Positions 12,915 to 26,581 are shown, numbered from the stretch's first letter. The stretch: DNA of 64,000 nucleotides from Macrolepiota albuminosa (GCA_027475525.1 JAMWFC010000038.1:186001-250000); one strand, 5' to 3'. Program-made: numbers and translations. Notes: generated by a model from the sequence alone, not told the origin.

Positions 12915-13480
12915 TTACTTGTTTAAAGATGACCGGATACAGCGTACAGTCTGACAGGCGAGGGGGAAACAGATCGTGGCGCCCTGAACCGCATTGTGGG
13001 GAATGAGCAGCTCAGCCAGAGCCTTTATATGGTCCTGAATAGTTTCTTTTCAAGTACTACTGCAGTTTTGCTGAGCTTGGCAATGCAGGCAGGAAATGTA
13101 AACTTGGAACACTGGTAAACGAGGTGAGATGTTGAAGGAGGCAATGTTCACTTTTCCATAAGGAGGTTTGTTTGTGACGTTACCATCTGTGACATACGCG
13201 TGAAACCTATTTTTGGTACCTCGTCGAGTTTCAGCGTATGTACTAGGTTTACCGATGCGTATTCTCTATGGTACGGCCTTAGTGTATCTTTGCGTAGGTA
13301 GACATCAATATAATAACGTAGAACATTAAACGCATCCACCATCAAGGATGTCACGATGTGACAATCCAGCAAGCTGGCCTTGGAAGTGAAAAAACGAAAC
13401 GAGCAATGTCGATAACTTTTTCTGAAATTAGCGATGATCTAATACTCGTCATAAAAAGGCGAAATCTATATCATGTACAA
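12915..13480. other. Intergenic, GLE1 promoter side and PDX1 3' flank
   Basis: About 565 bp with no supportable gene or repeat. Confidence 0.5.
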
Positions 13481-14685
13481 CTAGTATAATCCATCAAGGT
13501 AATCTATAGAAGGATTAGGGCCAATTTGAGAAGGAGTTGAAGCCTTTGGAGTGGCCACAATTCTAGGTAAATAGTCTGCGATAATTGAGTCAAAGTCCAC
13601 ATCATTTTCAGTAGCTGTTATGGAGGTCAGTATCACTAGAAGTAGAATGAATAGAGGACTGACCAGGTCTTGCGTTCCTTGCGGCAATCGATTTTTCAAG
13701 CATAGTCGAAACAATGAGACGTCTGATTGCCGCACCGTCAAACGCCTGGAGTGGCTCGTTAACTTATATCAAATTAGCATGCTACAGTTGTACATACCTT
13801 GTCCTCTTCCTGTTTCAAAGTTTGTGTTGCTTCAGCCGCAAGACGGGAAGCAGATTCTTTAAACGTTCCAGTTGGGCCCGAAGCCTTCCCGAGGTATGTT
13901 AAGATGTCGCCTTTTGTGAGCATCCCTCGGACACCAGTTCCCTTAATATCCTCCGGTTTCGTGATGCCGAATTCTACAAGAAGACGATGCACGGAAGGGA
14001 ATACGGGACGCGAATGGGATATAGAATGGGATGCGTGAGTCTGCGGGGTAGTTGGTGATGACGATGGTGGTGATGATGTTGCTTTGACGGGCTTAGGCGG
14101 TGTTGGAGCTGGTGCTGAGGTCTGCGGTCTCAGTGCTAGTTCCTCCTGCTGAGGTGCTTCGAGTTTGGAGATATCGTCACCTTCCTCAGCAAGTAATGCA
14201 ATGACTTTTCCAACGGGTATGCCTTTTGTTCCATCTGGTAGCTAGAAATCTCAGTAAGCGTCGACCAGGTACGTGTTAGAGGTTGCTTACCAGAATCTTA
14301 CCCATCACACCATCGTCTTGAGCTTCAACGTCTATTGTTGCCTTGTCAGTTTCCTGAGATGTAAAGAACCAACGTGACCATGTGTTCTATAACTTTCACT
14401 TTCTCCAACAAGACACGTACAATCTCAAGCAAAACATCCCCTGTTGAGAACGCCTCCCCTTCCCGCTTCTTCCAGCTTGAAATTTCACCCTCAGTCATGG
14501 TTGGTGACATAGCAGGCATCTCAAGGTTCGTAATTGCATAACGAATGTTGGAATGGTGCAATACTGAGAAAATATAATCAATAAAGGTACGCTTGCGACT
14601 GGCGGGAACACACACATCTTCTACCACTTTGAGATGAGCACAGTCCGCGTCGCAGAAAACCATTCATAGCTTTAGCGGACGCCAT
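13481..14685 (-). CDS. PDX1: Pyruvate dehydrogenase complex protein X (E3-binding protein)
   Basis: PDX1 anchors dihydrolipoamide dehydrogenase (E3) to the E2 core of the mitochondrial pyruvate dehydrogenase complex. The start at 14685 opens an Arg/Ser-rich presequence (MASAKAMNGFLRRG) expected for import. Next comes a lipoyl domain (LEMPAMSPTMTEGEISSWKK; the lipoylated Lys lies in ETDKAT; GKVIALLAEEGDDIS). After a Pro/Ser/Thr linker comes a peripheral subunit-binding domain (VHRLLVEFGITKPEDIKGTGVRGMLTKGDIL). The tail ends DFDSIIADYLPRI...SIDYLDGLY. There is no acetyltransferase domain and no HHxxxDG motif, which separates PDX1 from E2. Several GT-AG introns interrupt it. The start lies 321 bp from the divergent SCAP-like gene. 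Confidence 0.92.
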
Positions 14686-15006
14686 TCTAAAGTTTCTCAA
14701 TCGACGGTTAACGTTGCTTCGACGTCAAGTTTAGTAACAAGTGGTCACGGGACACTATGAAGACCTGCTTAGTCAGCAAATTTTCGTAATTGACGCTGCC
14801 CGAGAGACCGCCAGCAAGTGCAGAAACGCAGGACAGGCTCAGAGAGCTGCCACAGCTCCCAAGATCTCCCCTCATTGTCCGACTCCCTATTTATTTTCTT
14901 GATTCAACTCGCTCTCTCTTCCAAGTATACTCTCACTTCAGCGATAGCCTACGGTAGAGCCTACCAAACTTGGGGCCATGTTCCACCATGTAGGCAACGT
15001 GGTACA

Positions 15007-18000
15007 ATGGTCCAGGACACATGGGCAAAGACTTTTTCACCAATTTGGACTGTACGCTATTATTTGACTTCCGGATATTTACGCTTACATTATGATAGCC
15101 ATTGCGCAACACACCAAATCCGGATAATTCTTGTTTCTTGCGTTGTTATCACTTCGCTTTTCTACCCGGCTCTTGCTATATACACGTCCTCTCAGCACAA
15201 AGCGCTATCAATCATTGACAACTTCATATCACGCACGACCATATCGGCGTTTGATGCACAAAAGGATCTGGACGACCTCTGGTCGAAAGGCCATCGTTTC
15301 CGGATACACGACGATGCTGTTACTCGCGCTAAATGTGGCGTCGGTCGTGCTTTGCGGGTTGAACGTCTTCTTGTACAAGGACACGACAATGATGATGAGG
15401 GAGCGCTCAACAGACAAACTCTTCTATCGACCCTAGAACTCGAAAGTCGTCTTGAGAAGTTTATATCCAGTGGAGATACTCCATGCCTTAAGCGCGCGGA
15501 TGGAAAGTGTTTTGTTATCTCTCCACTACTATTTTGGAACCACGACAGGGAAACATTGCTTTCTGATACCAACGTTCTGGATACCCTCAGTTCATCTAAA
15601 AATATCTCTCTTGGTGGTATCATGGTCACTCCCCAAATGGTATTGGCACGTCGAGAACTGCACGATCCACCTACTACGCAATCGGACTTTGACTTTGCGA
15701 CTTTTCTTGCTGTCACATATTTTTTCCCTGAGTCAGACTGTCTTGGTAATTCTGAGCACGCATCTTGGTTGCACGCTGTTCACCGAGCTCGTGCTGAACA
15801 TCAAGAACCAGTTTTAGAGGTTCTAGAACCATCTGTGTTTGGTCTGGAGGTATAATTAACCGTTATATTTATCGCCGTTGTTGGTTGCTAAATACATTTT
15901 GCAGTATGAAAGGAACAAACTAAAGTCCGAAGGCTGGTCTGCATTGACAACTTTTCTATATGCGGCCTATATGTGCTTCTTCTTATACGTCGCATGGTCC
16001 GCGGGAAAGATGACCGCAGTGCACTCACGTCTTGGTATTACGTTGACTGCACTTGTCGAAATCGCAGTCAGTACGATCACCAGTCTCAGTGTATGTGCCC
16101 TCATAGGTTTTAAAGTCACGATGGTACCATGGTGTGTATTAAGTTTGTTAACAAACGACTGTGCTATTGACTTTTGTTCCAAGGGAGTTGCTTCCTATCG
16201 TCATTGTCTTTGTAGGTGCAGAGAACATGTTCAACCTGGTATGCCTTCTTCACAAGGCAAGAAATGAATCTAAAAGATCGATAGGTGGATGCGGTCGGTA
16301 AAACTTCCGTGTCTCTTTCCGTGAAGCAGCGAATAGCCGAGGGATTAAGCCGGGCAGGAACATCCAACACGCTCAAGGTTGTCTCCTATAATACTATCCT
16401 GGGAATTATTGCGTTATTTTCGGTTGGCGCCATTCGCCAATTTTGTTCTTTTGCGATTGTCGTTCTAGTTGCGCATTGGTTCCTCGCGCACACATTTTTC
16501 CTCGCTGTATTGTCAATTGACCTCCAGCGCCTAACGGTATGTCCTTTCCGTCATCTCACTAGATTTGACCGATAGCGTATGCCATCAGCTGGACGAATTA
16601 TTACGACACGGCACTAGTGCCCCTTCCGTTCCTCGAATGACTAAAGAGAGTCAATTCAAGAAGCCTCGTTCAGCATTGCAGAAGCTTGTATTCACGGTTA
16701 AGACCCTTCTTAAAGGCCGTGCTGCTACCAATCTTAGCCTCGTCATGGTGAGCCCATACTTGGCTCTATCGCTCCGCCTTTGAACGCCTATGCCAGCTCC
16801 TCGCGATGACTGGAACGCTGTATTACACCACCTATGCATCAATATCCACTGATGATCAAATGATTTTCGCGCCATTGCGTGATCATCCACGGCCATTCTC
16901 CCGAGCAGCCGACGCAAGCTCAAGCAAGGAACTCAGTGCTTGGTACACTTGGAAGACCCTCAACCCCACCCAGTCTTCTCTACTCTATCTCCGCGTCGAA
17001 GTGCCCAATATCGTGTCATTCCGGTCGGATCAGATGCCAGTAGATGCCTTTAAGCTTTCAAAGAAATATCGGTCTCGTTTCTCCATGCGGACATTCCGGT
17101 CGGTTCTCTGGTTGCTCAAGATAATGGTTTTCCCTATTCTCACGACTACTACCGCTCTTTGGGGTCTACTTCTATATCTTCTAAAAAATGCTGAGCTATT
17201 AGAGGCTCAACAAAATCGAGGTGAACCAGATTCGCAAGACCCACAAGAGAATTCGAAATTGTTGGAGGGTCAGGTTTCCTTTTCAACACTTCCAAGGGCA
17301 TTTGCGAGTGACATAGAGCTCATCGCAGCAAGCAAGGATGGCAATGTCGTTGTTTCGGTCGGCTTGTACAACGAGATCACTATTTGGCGTGTGGATAAGG
17401 AAACATACTCATCCATCGATGCCGCCGATGTACTGCTTGGGACGGCAAGTACCTCCTCCGCCGTATCGACTTTTACCAGCTTAGCTGTTGACAACGATGG
17501 ACGCTATTGTGCGGTAGGAACAGGGGCCGGTGTCATTGCAGTCTGGGTTTGCGAGACAGACGATATCCGCCCCCTGCCTCTCTTGTCCCTAGACAACATT
17601 TCTGCAGCTGTGACAGAGGTCCATATCACATTGCTATCGGGAGCCGGTCTCTGTCTTCTTGCAACCTATGAGAACGGTGTGGCTGCGAAGTGGTCATTGG
17701 AAAGCGACTCGACTGTGACATTTTTCTCGCCATCTCGATGTGCGCAAGTTGTCAAAACTTCCCTCACCCGTGTTCATCCCCTAGAACGTTACCTCGTCAC
17801 ATTCAGTCTTGGCGATGGAACTCTGGAAGTGGTTGAAACACAGGTAGGAGGTCCCCTGATCATGCAGAATTTCTGTGTCCAAGCAGGCGATTCAATCAAC
17901 ACAACAAGCAAAGTTTATGCTTGCCAAGCAGAGCTAGGTGGTACCATCCGACTGATAATTGCTGCTGCAACCGAAACGGGCTTGGTGACTTTATGGGATG

Positions 18001-18917
18001 GCTCGACAGGTGAATGTATATCTGTCTTTGATGAGGTGTACGGGCGTATCAACCACCTCTGCGTGACTCCAGTTCAATGTGGAACTTGTCATTTCTGTGG
18101 CCAGCTGCCACTCGAAAGTGTCTCTATCGCCTTTTCCGTGGACCATATCGTGCGCTTTTTCAGGCTTTACATCAACGATGAGACAAGACGATGTTCTTGC
18201 ACTCGGCAACCGTTACGCAATGTTTCGCGCGACAGTATAGGAAGACGATCACGAAGTAACAGCATTACTTCCCAGACGTCTCAGCCGGGGTCAGTTTCGC
18301 CCTCAATACCAAGAGCGAGGCTAGCAACGACCTTCGAAACAACACAATTCCCGGTTTCTGCGCATGGGGTACACTCCAGGAGAACCTCTGAGAAGGAGAC
18401 AGGGAGGCGTTCAACGGATACTCTCGCTGTTCCATTCCCTGGGGAGGAATTTGACTCCGACACGAGATCATTCGTCAGCTCTTCTTGGCACGACGCTGTT
18501 CTCGTCCGTGAAATTGACGTTCCATGTGAAAGGGGAGGCTGGGGTGTTAATGGAGGGCGCGTCATTGGTGTCAGACGTAAACCCCGGCCTCAAGGCAGAG
18601 CTCAGGGAGGGACAATGACGCCATTAAAAGCAGCACAGGCACAAGGACTGACACCTGCAACTCTTGAACGGTGGGAACTATGGACTTTTGACCCAGCTTC
18701 CTCACGTCTGCAGAGCTCTTTGTTGGTTAATCTTCAACCACGACCCAATTGCGAGCGAACGTCGTTCTCGTCGACATCCTCGTCATCATCGCCAGTTTCT
18801 GGTGATCATATCCCACGATTACCATTTACGAGAGTTTCTCCCGTTCTTGCAGCTCCAACGCATGCCCTCGCTGGCTTTGGTAATACAATAGGGATCTTTT
18901 ATTTCTGTCGCTCATGA
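15007..18917 (+). CDS. SCP1: SCAP/Scp1-like SREBP cleavage-activating protein
   Basis: SCAP binds the SREBP transcription factor in the ER and escorts it for activation when sterol is low. Six exons (15007-15849, 15905-16131, 16184-16238, 16285-16536, 16589-16747, 16797-18917) join to exactly 1218 residues. The N-terminus has a membrane segment (IRIILVSCVVITSLFYPALAIY) and a luminal loop. A five-helix sterol-sensing domain follows (LTTFLYAAYMCFFLYVAWS, GITLTALVEIAVSTITSL, ELLPIVIVFVGAENMFNLVDAV, ILGIIALFSVGAIRQFC). After a last hydrophobic helix (IMVFPILTTTTALWGLLLY) comes a cytosolic WD40-like region from about residue 480 (IELIAASKDGNVVVSVGLYNEITIW, VTLWDGSTGECI). The ATG at 15007 was chosen because it immediately precedes the conserved N-terminal region. 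Fungal orthologues act in hypoxia and azole responses. Confidence 0.92.
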
Positions 18918-20320
18918 TATGTATCATTATAATGTGGGGGTGTGTGTTCGATCTACCTGTACTTGACTTTTCTCTGCTTCTGCTCTTGTTTCTGTACTCT
19001 AACCATATAGCATATAGCTTCCAATTAGTTTAGAACCCCATGTTCCGTCTTTTTACACTGTGGACGACAGAACAATAGACATGGATCGTCTGAGCATGCT
19101 GTTGTGAATGGAACAGTGAATATATCGAGTAAGAGTAGACTCAGGAAGTCCCTGCGGCGAACTGATAGTTTCCAAATCGGGGACTAGTATGATCAGTACT
19201 TTGTAAGAGTGGATAATATTGATCCGTGAGGGTTTTACTGACAGAGCTCTAGATTCGAATACATACTTTTGCCGCGCGGTACGTCGTTTGGTCAGGAATT
19301 ACACATCCTCAGCCACTGGCATGCATAATTGTTCCTGTACGAACCAGATCCAGCACCTGCCTCTCCATGGCTGTTCAACGATCTGTCCCCTACCTATCAA
19401 TCTCGTCCTTGAGGCAGCAGGATATCTCATTTCGCTTTGCGCCTGGCTATGATAACTACGAAATCCAGACTTGGTGAGGCGGAGCGCATCATCTATCACG
19501 AACTTCACTCTGTGTCTCCCACCGCCACCATGCATCACAAAGTCTCCCCTGAGTAAGCTCCAGTATAATTTGATTTGAGGCATTTGCCGTCTTTCTTCTC
19601 CGAGTACATCCGTGTACCAAACAAGGAACCTGCAACGTGGAGAATGCCCCTATCACCTAGGATTGTACCAATGTAATATAGAGAAGACTCATGTCCTTGA
19701 ACTTTACTGAGATGCTCACGTCCGACGCTCCCATTGATTCGTTGAAGCTCAATATCCTACAATTTCCGTGGAGAACTCTGATAAAACCGCCGAGGAGACG
19801 TAGTCAGGCTCACTTGTATTAGGCCTCCGGAGATGCCACATGAACATTGCCCCTCGCATCCATAGCTAAACCTTCCCTGCACATGCTTAAGCGTCTCGGG
19901 CTCGTCGTTGACTTAGGGTACCCTATCGGTTACATAGTTCCCCGCATTCACACACCTCACGCTTCAACCCTGATTTGAGGCCGAAGTTATGCATTAAGCA
20001 AAGCCTACTTGGAGAACACATGCATCGAACGAATCGTATTAGTAAACTTCGCTGACGCCTCATATTGGACAAGGGTGCTCTGCACGTCATTGGCCAAGTC
20101 TTCTTAGTCCAAAACTTGGGCTGTTTACACTACCGACATTTCTATTGGTTCATACCAAAGGATGATATACGGGACCTTGCGAACAAAGTAGCAGGGTTGA
20201 TTTCTTGTTTAGCCAGTTTGGCAGGGACATTGGGTATGGTAATTCAATCTTCGAACACGCTCTATCCATCCTGTTTAATAGAAGAAATTCAAGTTTGGTA
20301 GGGTAGTCTGAACTATCGTA
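18918..20320. other. About 1.4 kb without a supportable gene
   Basis: Lies between the convergent SCAP-like and EMC4 genes. Short frames only; no repeat or RNA gene recognised. Confidence 0.5.
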
Positions 20321-21047
20321 TCAATATAGAGATATTTCAGAGACCTAAGAAATGCAGAAGATACAGAGGTAAGCTCCGGTGCTACAGAGAGAAGGCTCAA
20401 AACATACCTTGCCTCTTGTCTCGAATGCTAACCAATCTCCGGAGCCAGTTGGTAGGAGACCCATTGACCTGCACTTCCATAGACCAACGCCAAGTGTCAA
20501 GAGATTGCATGCAATGAACACAAGCTTTTGCAGCGGGAGCGTTAACAATGCTTTAGGGTCCTTGGAGTTTGTTGGCGCGAACTGGGCAAACGCTGTTGAG
20601 ACTTGGTTAATTTGCGTGTCAGGCGGAGACATAGCACGCGCACATTCATTCATCCCAGCAAGATTCTTAAAAGGCGTGAGGAGAAGCATAAAGACGATAC
20701 CCATGCTGAAGATCTGCACACCACCACCGGACATGTATAGCATGAATGCCTGCATTGGGAGTGCCTTCACAGGCGCCAATGCTGCATCCCATGCACGTTT
20801 CACTTTGAGTTCGTCGTAACTTGCAGTAGAGCTGCCGCCCTTCACAGGAGCTTTAGACTGGATGAAATAGATGTTGATTCAGTTAACCCTCGTAGCTATC
20901 GACGTGTAAACATACAGACGACGCATTTGACTTGGAAAAGCCGGGTGGGGGCGGAAGGTTGCGCCATCTACTCTCAGTGTAAGTGTTGTAAGTATTACGT
21001 CGAGAAAGTACAGACTTGGATGAAGATTCTAAGGATGCATAGTCCAT
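20321..21047 (-). CDS. EMC4: ER membrane protein complex subunit 4
   Basis: EMC4 is part of the insertase that places tail-anchored and multipass proteins in the ER membrane. Exons 21047-20916, 20857-20408 and 20344-20321 give 201 residues. The cytosolic N-terminus contains RWRNLPPPPGF. The conserved core reads KRAWDAALAPVKALPMQAFMLYMSGGGVQIFSMGIVFMLL (first membrane helix), a second helix (LQKLVFIACNLLTLGVGLW) and the family signature KCRSMGLLPTGSGDWLAFET. Introns are 58 and 63 nt, GT-AG. The ATG lies 216 bp from the ATG of divergent SEN15, so the two probably share a promoter region. Confidence 0.92.
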
Positions 21048-21263
21048 GACATGTAGATATGACACGACAATGCCGAAGGCACCTATAGCTAGAAACAGTA
21101 CGTCGGATATCGGACATGTTTTTGGTCTTGTGTTCCCCTCTTACCCTCTTTACTCTTAAATCACTGCATTTCATAACATTGAGGTTGTGAGGATGTATGG
21201 AACTCTCTTCAAATAAAGCGGATTATCTGAGATTTCCTTAGCATTTGGAATCGAGGATAATTA

Positions 21264-21860
21264 ATGGAGTCTCATCCTTCCGTACGATCTCGATTTAATG
21301 TTTAACCATGGCTCGCCTTGACTCTTCCAATAGTATAAGACTCTCGCACCAATCCTCTCAAAGTACCCTCGCGCAGCAAGCTCATTGTTTCAGGCATACA
21401 ATGATGTCGTCTTTGGTGAAGTTTCCCATATCATTCCTCGAAATGCCCACTAATACACGAATATTCAATAGCTCAACAGTGGACCAACGTCGAGGTTATA
21501 GAGCTCCCAGCATGCCAACGTGCGGCAATAAAGGGCCGTAAACTCAATACCGTGCGTGTACATCGTAGTCCCTACCTTCTACATTCCTTTTAACGGCTTG
21601 AACGCTTTCAATATAGGAAGAAGATCTACACGTGCTGCCTTGCACGCTCTCAGAAACCATATCATTTGGATGGTGTGTAGACTTAAGCCAATGCTATAAT
21701 CATGTCCAAGTCTATGTGGTCTTATCTAATTGGTGACAGGTTGCAAGATGCGTTTGCAATCCTGAGTAACCCAACAGAAGTCTATCTAGCTGTTACTTCC
21801 GAAGATGCCTCTATTGTCTATTATAGACTTAGCCAGGGTATCGTGAAACCCCCGATATAA
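21264..21860 (+). CDS. SEN15: tRNA-splicing endonuclease subunit SEN15
   Basis: SEN15 is a structural, non-catalytic subunit of the heterotetrameric tRNA intron endonuclease. It is easily missed because it is split into five tiny exons: 21264-21281, 21334-21415, 21472-21551, 21617-21672 and 21740-21860, joining to exactly 118 residues. The product reads MESHPS-YKTLAPILSKYPRAASSLFQAYNDVVF, then WTNVEVIELPACQRAAIKGRK, LHVLPCTLSETISFGWLQDAF and VYLAVTSEDASIVYYRLSQG. The last block matches the animal TSEN15 segment LAIVESDSTIVYYKLTDG. All introns are 52-67 nt GT-AG. It is divergent from EMC4. Confidence 0.88.
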
Positions 21861-24143
21861 CCGTAGACGAACTACGATCTCTACGACATCTCAGTGGCCG
21901 TGGCGCCTTTCCGATCACGTTTGATTTCGGATAAGGTCGATATGCTTCAACAAATTGAAAATGGAGGTAAAAGCCCGGTCGATATTCATAGTAACGAGTT
22001 CTGGAATACTGTGACAAGGTCCTACTTTCAGTGTCTTCAGCTCTCGGTGGGTTTGCGCGCGGCAATCAATATATACGGTTTTCGCATCCGGTAAATCTTA
22101 TCCCTGAAGAATGGCCTGTTCTTACTAGACACTATCGTGATTGATGCACAAATTCAAGCATAAGCGTAACGATATATATGTCAAACTAAAGAATGGAAAA
22201 TGAAAGGAAAAAAGGAAACAGGTTGTTTCAGATATACACGAGATATTTACGGTTTAGCATTATGTTGTCAGGGGCAGGAGGAAAAAACATTGTGCACGTC
22301 AAGATCAGCCATAGGGATACTTCGGAAGATGCAATACTCTAGTAGTGTTGCAGCACACGATCTGATCGCGACTCCTATGCGTCTTCATTGGAGCCTTCAA
22401 ACAAGGATAATTACTGCTTGGAAGTAACTAAATTTGAGATAACCTTATGATAACTCATACGTCAGTGATCTTTGACTTTTCTTCTCATTGAATTGAAAAC
22501 CGTCCTAGCAGTTGTTATAAATGGCTGAACTCTCGCCGATTACTGGTAACTTACTCGGATATGAGATGGAATACTTTATCGGTCCACTGAGTCGTAAGTT
22601 AATCCTCCACTGTAAACTTGTATAAAGTCATATGGATGACTCGGGCATGCTGATTTTTCTTCTCCTAGGTAAAAATATACTTGCACCACCGACTCAGTGT
22701 GATGTCCGATGACTAAATGCACAGCCTGCTAGGTGCGTAAATCTTGCTGTGAAGTACGTACTGTCAAGCAGCATACATTTTTGGTTTCGAAGTAAGCTAC
22801 ACCGGTTCTCCATCGTCAACGCTTTTATCCTTGTTTATTCTCTTCCCCCTATTGGCAGGTGCGAGCGCAGGTCCTCGGGAATCCGTGATCTTGTAATATC
22901 CGGGGCCTGAACTCCGACATCGCAAAGATGTGCACTACCCACGCGGCTTAAGCTTGGGATAATACGGTCATCACCCAGTCATCAATCGGGCTAATATTGC
23001 CACCTCAAATTCATCTTCGTCGGCATGCTCAGAAGACCTTCCTTCGAGCTTCGTTGTACAATCTAGTATACTTATGGAAATCACGCAACTCACACACTTG
23101 TGACTCGGAAGCTCTTGGCCTCTGACCTTGACCCTCGGTCAGAAACGACTCTAGTTGAGGATTTGTGCCGGATTTTGTTTGAGCTTCGCGGCGTAACAGG
23201 TGATTTCCTTGACTTTTTTTTTTTGTTTTCGGTTGTCTTGTTGGGGAGTTTGTCCTGAAATGATCTATGCTCTTGACATCAACCTGGTCTCACGTGCGAA
23301 CGTCGTCTGCTATAAAATTGATTATCTCTTGATTCCCGAGTTTGTTGTCGCTTCATTACTTGCTGCCTCGCTGGCGCGAGAATCAAGCTCATCAAGATCT
23401 ATTTGGAAACTACCTTACTCTCGGGCCCAAGGCGCCCGCTTCTACTCAAGTACTGATTTTTCTTTGTTCGAGACTTCTGGCTTCTAATTTCCTCATGGCC
23501 ACGTGAATCCTCCTTCCCTTTGACCCCTAACTAGCGTGCATATCGATAACGGGCTGCGGATCGCGCTTGCCGAGCTGGCAGAAGTCATCTCATTTGAACA
23601 CTTGCATCCCATGCCAAGGGCATTATCGACACGCACATGTGCTCTCGAGTGACGTACATCGGTAGTCAGCATCGTTAGTCAGAAAATCGGGTTGGGTCGC
23701 GCTTATGGCAAACTCGAGGCAAGGTATCGCCAAATCATACTGCCATCTGTTGCCCAACATAAAGGATTTGCATACGTCTATCGTGTCTCGAATCTCCGTT
23801 CCTTCATAAAGCATAGACCAACAAAAAAGCTTATAATGAGCGCGGGAGATGTGTGTTATCCGTCTCACTTTGTTTTTGACTATATATAACTGCAGATGTT
23901 GTTTGGCAGCATTATGGATTTGTTATCTTTCCAGTAGGGTCTTTTCGAAGTGTCACCTATGAGCTTAATTGATTTCTAATGAAGTTTAATGTTTTCTCAT
24001 GTCACCACAGAACATAAATAGCCTTTCCACCCCTGTGTAGCTGACCCACACTCTCACAATCCATGCCTTTGATGTTTGCAGAAGAAAGATCTGGCTGGAG
24101 CGGGTAAACAGCCTCATTGCTCATCTACGGTGAATTGATATAC
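21861..24143. other. About 2.3 kb without a supportable gene
   Basis: Short unrelated frames only. The single notable item is a segment at about 22784-22958 that is an inverted copy of 36695-36868 (listed separately). Confidence 0.5.
22784..22958 (-). repeat. Dispersed inverted repeat, copy 1
   Basis: The reverse complement of this stretch matches 36695-36868 at roughly 90% by eye, including TTTGCGATGTCGGAGTTCAG, CGAGGACCTGC and GGATAAAAGCGTTGACGATG. Homology stops abruptly on both sides. It may be a MITE, a solo-LTR fragment or a duplicated promoter and first exon; an ATG-containing open stretch (MSEFRP) lies in both copies. Confidence 0.7.
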
Positions 24144-26286
24144 ATGCATATTAGCTTTATCGAATGGGAAGATCACCCTGAAAAGAAAGCTGATGCAGCC
24201 AAGATTATGGATTCAAAGGAGTTCAGTCACCCGCCTGGTACGCAGTGTCTGTTAGCCTATATATCTATGTTCTATCAATCATTTTCGTGGTAGAATTCCA
24301 GTTAGTGCCTCTTCCCAAGACAAATCCCGTCCTCATCGGTAAACGATGGAAGCAATATCACTATGCCCTCGGCCTGAATGAGATTGTCGAGCATAGCTGG
24401 AATATTGTACAGCAGGAGAAACCCGACCTCATCCACTTACTCGATTTCCCTTATAACGGGGAAACGAGGCGAGACCAACTCCTTGAAGGCAAATTGACTG
24501 ACAACAAATATCATTTGTGAGCCCGTGGAATCTTTCTGGTCAGGGACGTTACGGATGGTTTCAATCTAGTGTACGAAACCATGGGGGCATCCCGAACATT
24601 GAGGAGCAGGCGTATGAGCTTGATATTGGAGGTCTTGTTCATCAGAAAGTCAAATTGACTTTGCAAGAACTGAAAGACCCCCTGAAATTCCCGTCGGTCC
24701 TTTGTCACGAGTTTTGTTCATCACAGTTGCTGATCTCGCAATTGATGTTCGTAGTCAGGAACAAGTGACCGTCACCTTACAATGCAGTGGAACTCGTCGC
24801 ATAGAGCAGATAATGCAATACCCAGGTGACGGTGATGAACTGATAAACGCGCCATGGGGTTAGAAGGCTTATCTTTCGGGGAAATCCTGTACACTAACGG
24901 ACGTTTTTCAGGGGAAGGAGCCATGTGCGTTGTTCCTGCGCTTCTTGTATTATGATGGGAAAAATCAATAATCCACTTTGGGTTTAAGAGGTACTGCGGT
25001 GTATCGCGGCGTTTCACTTAAGAAGGTCCTTAAAATTGCATGTGGTGGTGTGCTCCCCGAATGCAAGCATCTGGAGTTGATTGGAGCTGACACTTACTTT
25101 AAGTATGTCTCGCCCTATCTCGACGGAATAATCTGATATCCTGCCACCCCTCTTGCCCCCAGGAAAAAGAATGTTTATAACTATGCTGTCTCCGTCCCTT
25201 GGCGCAAAGTTCGGCAAAGTGAAGAGGTTTTGCTCGCATGGGAGATGAACGGTAAGCCGCTCCCGAAGATCCATGGTGCTCCTTTGCGTGTCGTCGTTGC
25301 CGGCTACATCGGTGCACGTAGCACAAAATGGGTGTACAAAATTAATGCTCTGGCCGAGCCGAGTCAGGGACCGGTCCAACAGCAAGAATATCTGTATTAT
25401 ACCTCCCAGGTCAGTTACACTAGCCAGCTTCGGACTGATAAAGTTAACGTCCGCAGATCGGGAAGCACAACGCGAAATTCTCGAACGGGTTCTCAATCCA
25501 GCAGATGCCGGTATCGTTCGTGCTCACGTTTGTCCCCCCCTTGCAAATCCATTAACGGCACGGTCTTTCCATAGGAGTGCTATCATTTATCCTGAGGACA
25601 AACAAGTCATTATCCATGAGGGTAAGATTACACTTCGTGGATGGTCGTACAGTGGCGGTGGCAATTGGGTTGAGCGTGTCGAGGTCTCGCCGGACGGGTA
25701 CGTTGTTTTTGACTTCCTCCTTTCTCCGTTCACCGCGTGATAATGCTAATAGAGGAAGTGTGTGGTACGCGGTGCCACCAGAGAACTTGACTGAGAAGGT
25801 AGTATCAATCAATGCTAGATAGCGACGGACTAACATGCTATCTAGCATTACCATGCCTGGCGCCTTTGGAAGATAGATGTTCCTGTCGACGCAGAGGGCT
25901 GGTTAGAGTTCTGTGTGCGCACCTGGGACTCTTCAAATAACACGGAGCCAACTTTCGTGCGCTCCGCCTGGAAGTGAGTGCCCCCAAATCAGTCAGTCAA
26001 CACTTTACGACAATTAAATATATTAGCTGGGATCTCCACGTCACATCATCCTGCCATCGGTACGTGTCACTTGAGAAAAATTCATCTTCAATTTCACCTA
26101 CCTTGCATCAGAATCAAGATTTTCAGCGTGAACAAGACGCATTCTGCCACTGCTGCACGTCTCAAGGAACTCGAGAGCCGTGCTGTTCCATTTGAGCCGC
26201 TTACGCGCCCTCTCGAGTTCACGTTGGAGACTCAAGAGGAGTATGATGCTGCGATGGCGAAGTATCCGAGGGAGCCATTAAACTAA
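24144..26286 (+). CDS. Sulfite oxidase family molybdopterin enzyme
   Basis: Oxidises sulfite to sulfate at a molybdenum cofactor. About ten exons were traced. After the N-terminus (MHISFIEWEDHPEKK) come FQLVPLPKTNPVLIGKRW, FVRNHGGIPNIEEQAYELDI, then TVTLQCSGTRRIEQ, whose Cys is the conserved molybdenum ligand. Further on are GDELINAPWGEGAIGTAVYRGVSL, NYAVSVPWRKV, LLAWEMNGKPLPKIHGAPLRVVV and GYIGARSTKWVY. The C-terminal dimerisation domain reads ITLRGWSYSGGGNWVERVEVS, YHAWRLWKIDVPVD and TFVRSAWNWDLHVTSSCHRI. No heme b5 domain or mitochondrial presequence is visible, so it is of the heme-free type. The last residues KYPREPLN are not a peroxisomal signal. One donor, GTCCTT near 24700, is atypical. 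Confidence 0.9.
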
Positions 26287-26581
26287 AGTGTTCGAACTTT
26301 CCACTATGAGATGAAGGCAATCATTGTATGCTGATGTGTAAGATACGCGCAGTCATGGCGAGGAAATAAGAGACTTGTTCGAGCCCACAATGGACTCTAA
26401 AATAAGACTAGAACAACGAAAGGTTTTCTGATAGCCGTCGAGTACAGTATATTCTGATAGACTTGAAATGCAGCCATTCTCAGATGTGTTTTGGCATATC
26501 AAAGTAATTCTCTATAGACACATAGCTTAATTTTACACGTTCGTTATACTCAAAACGCAACGACGTCCTGCACAGCACCTT

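Noticed and set aside
15192..15716. Minus-strand frame of 174 residues
   Set aside because: Shadow of SCAP exon 1, whose splice structure and conserved motifs are on the plus strand.
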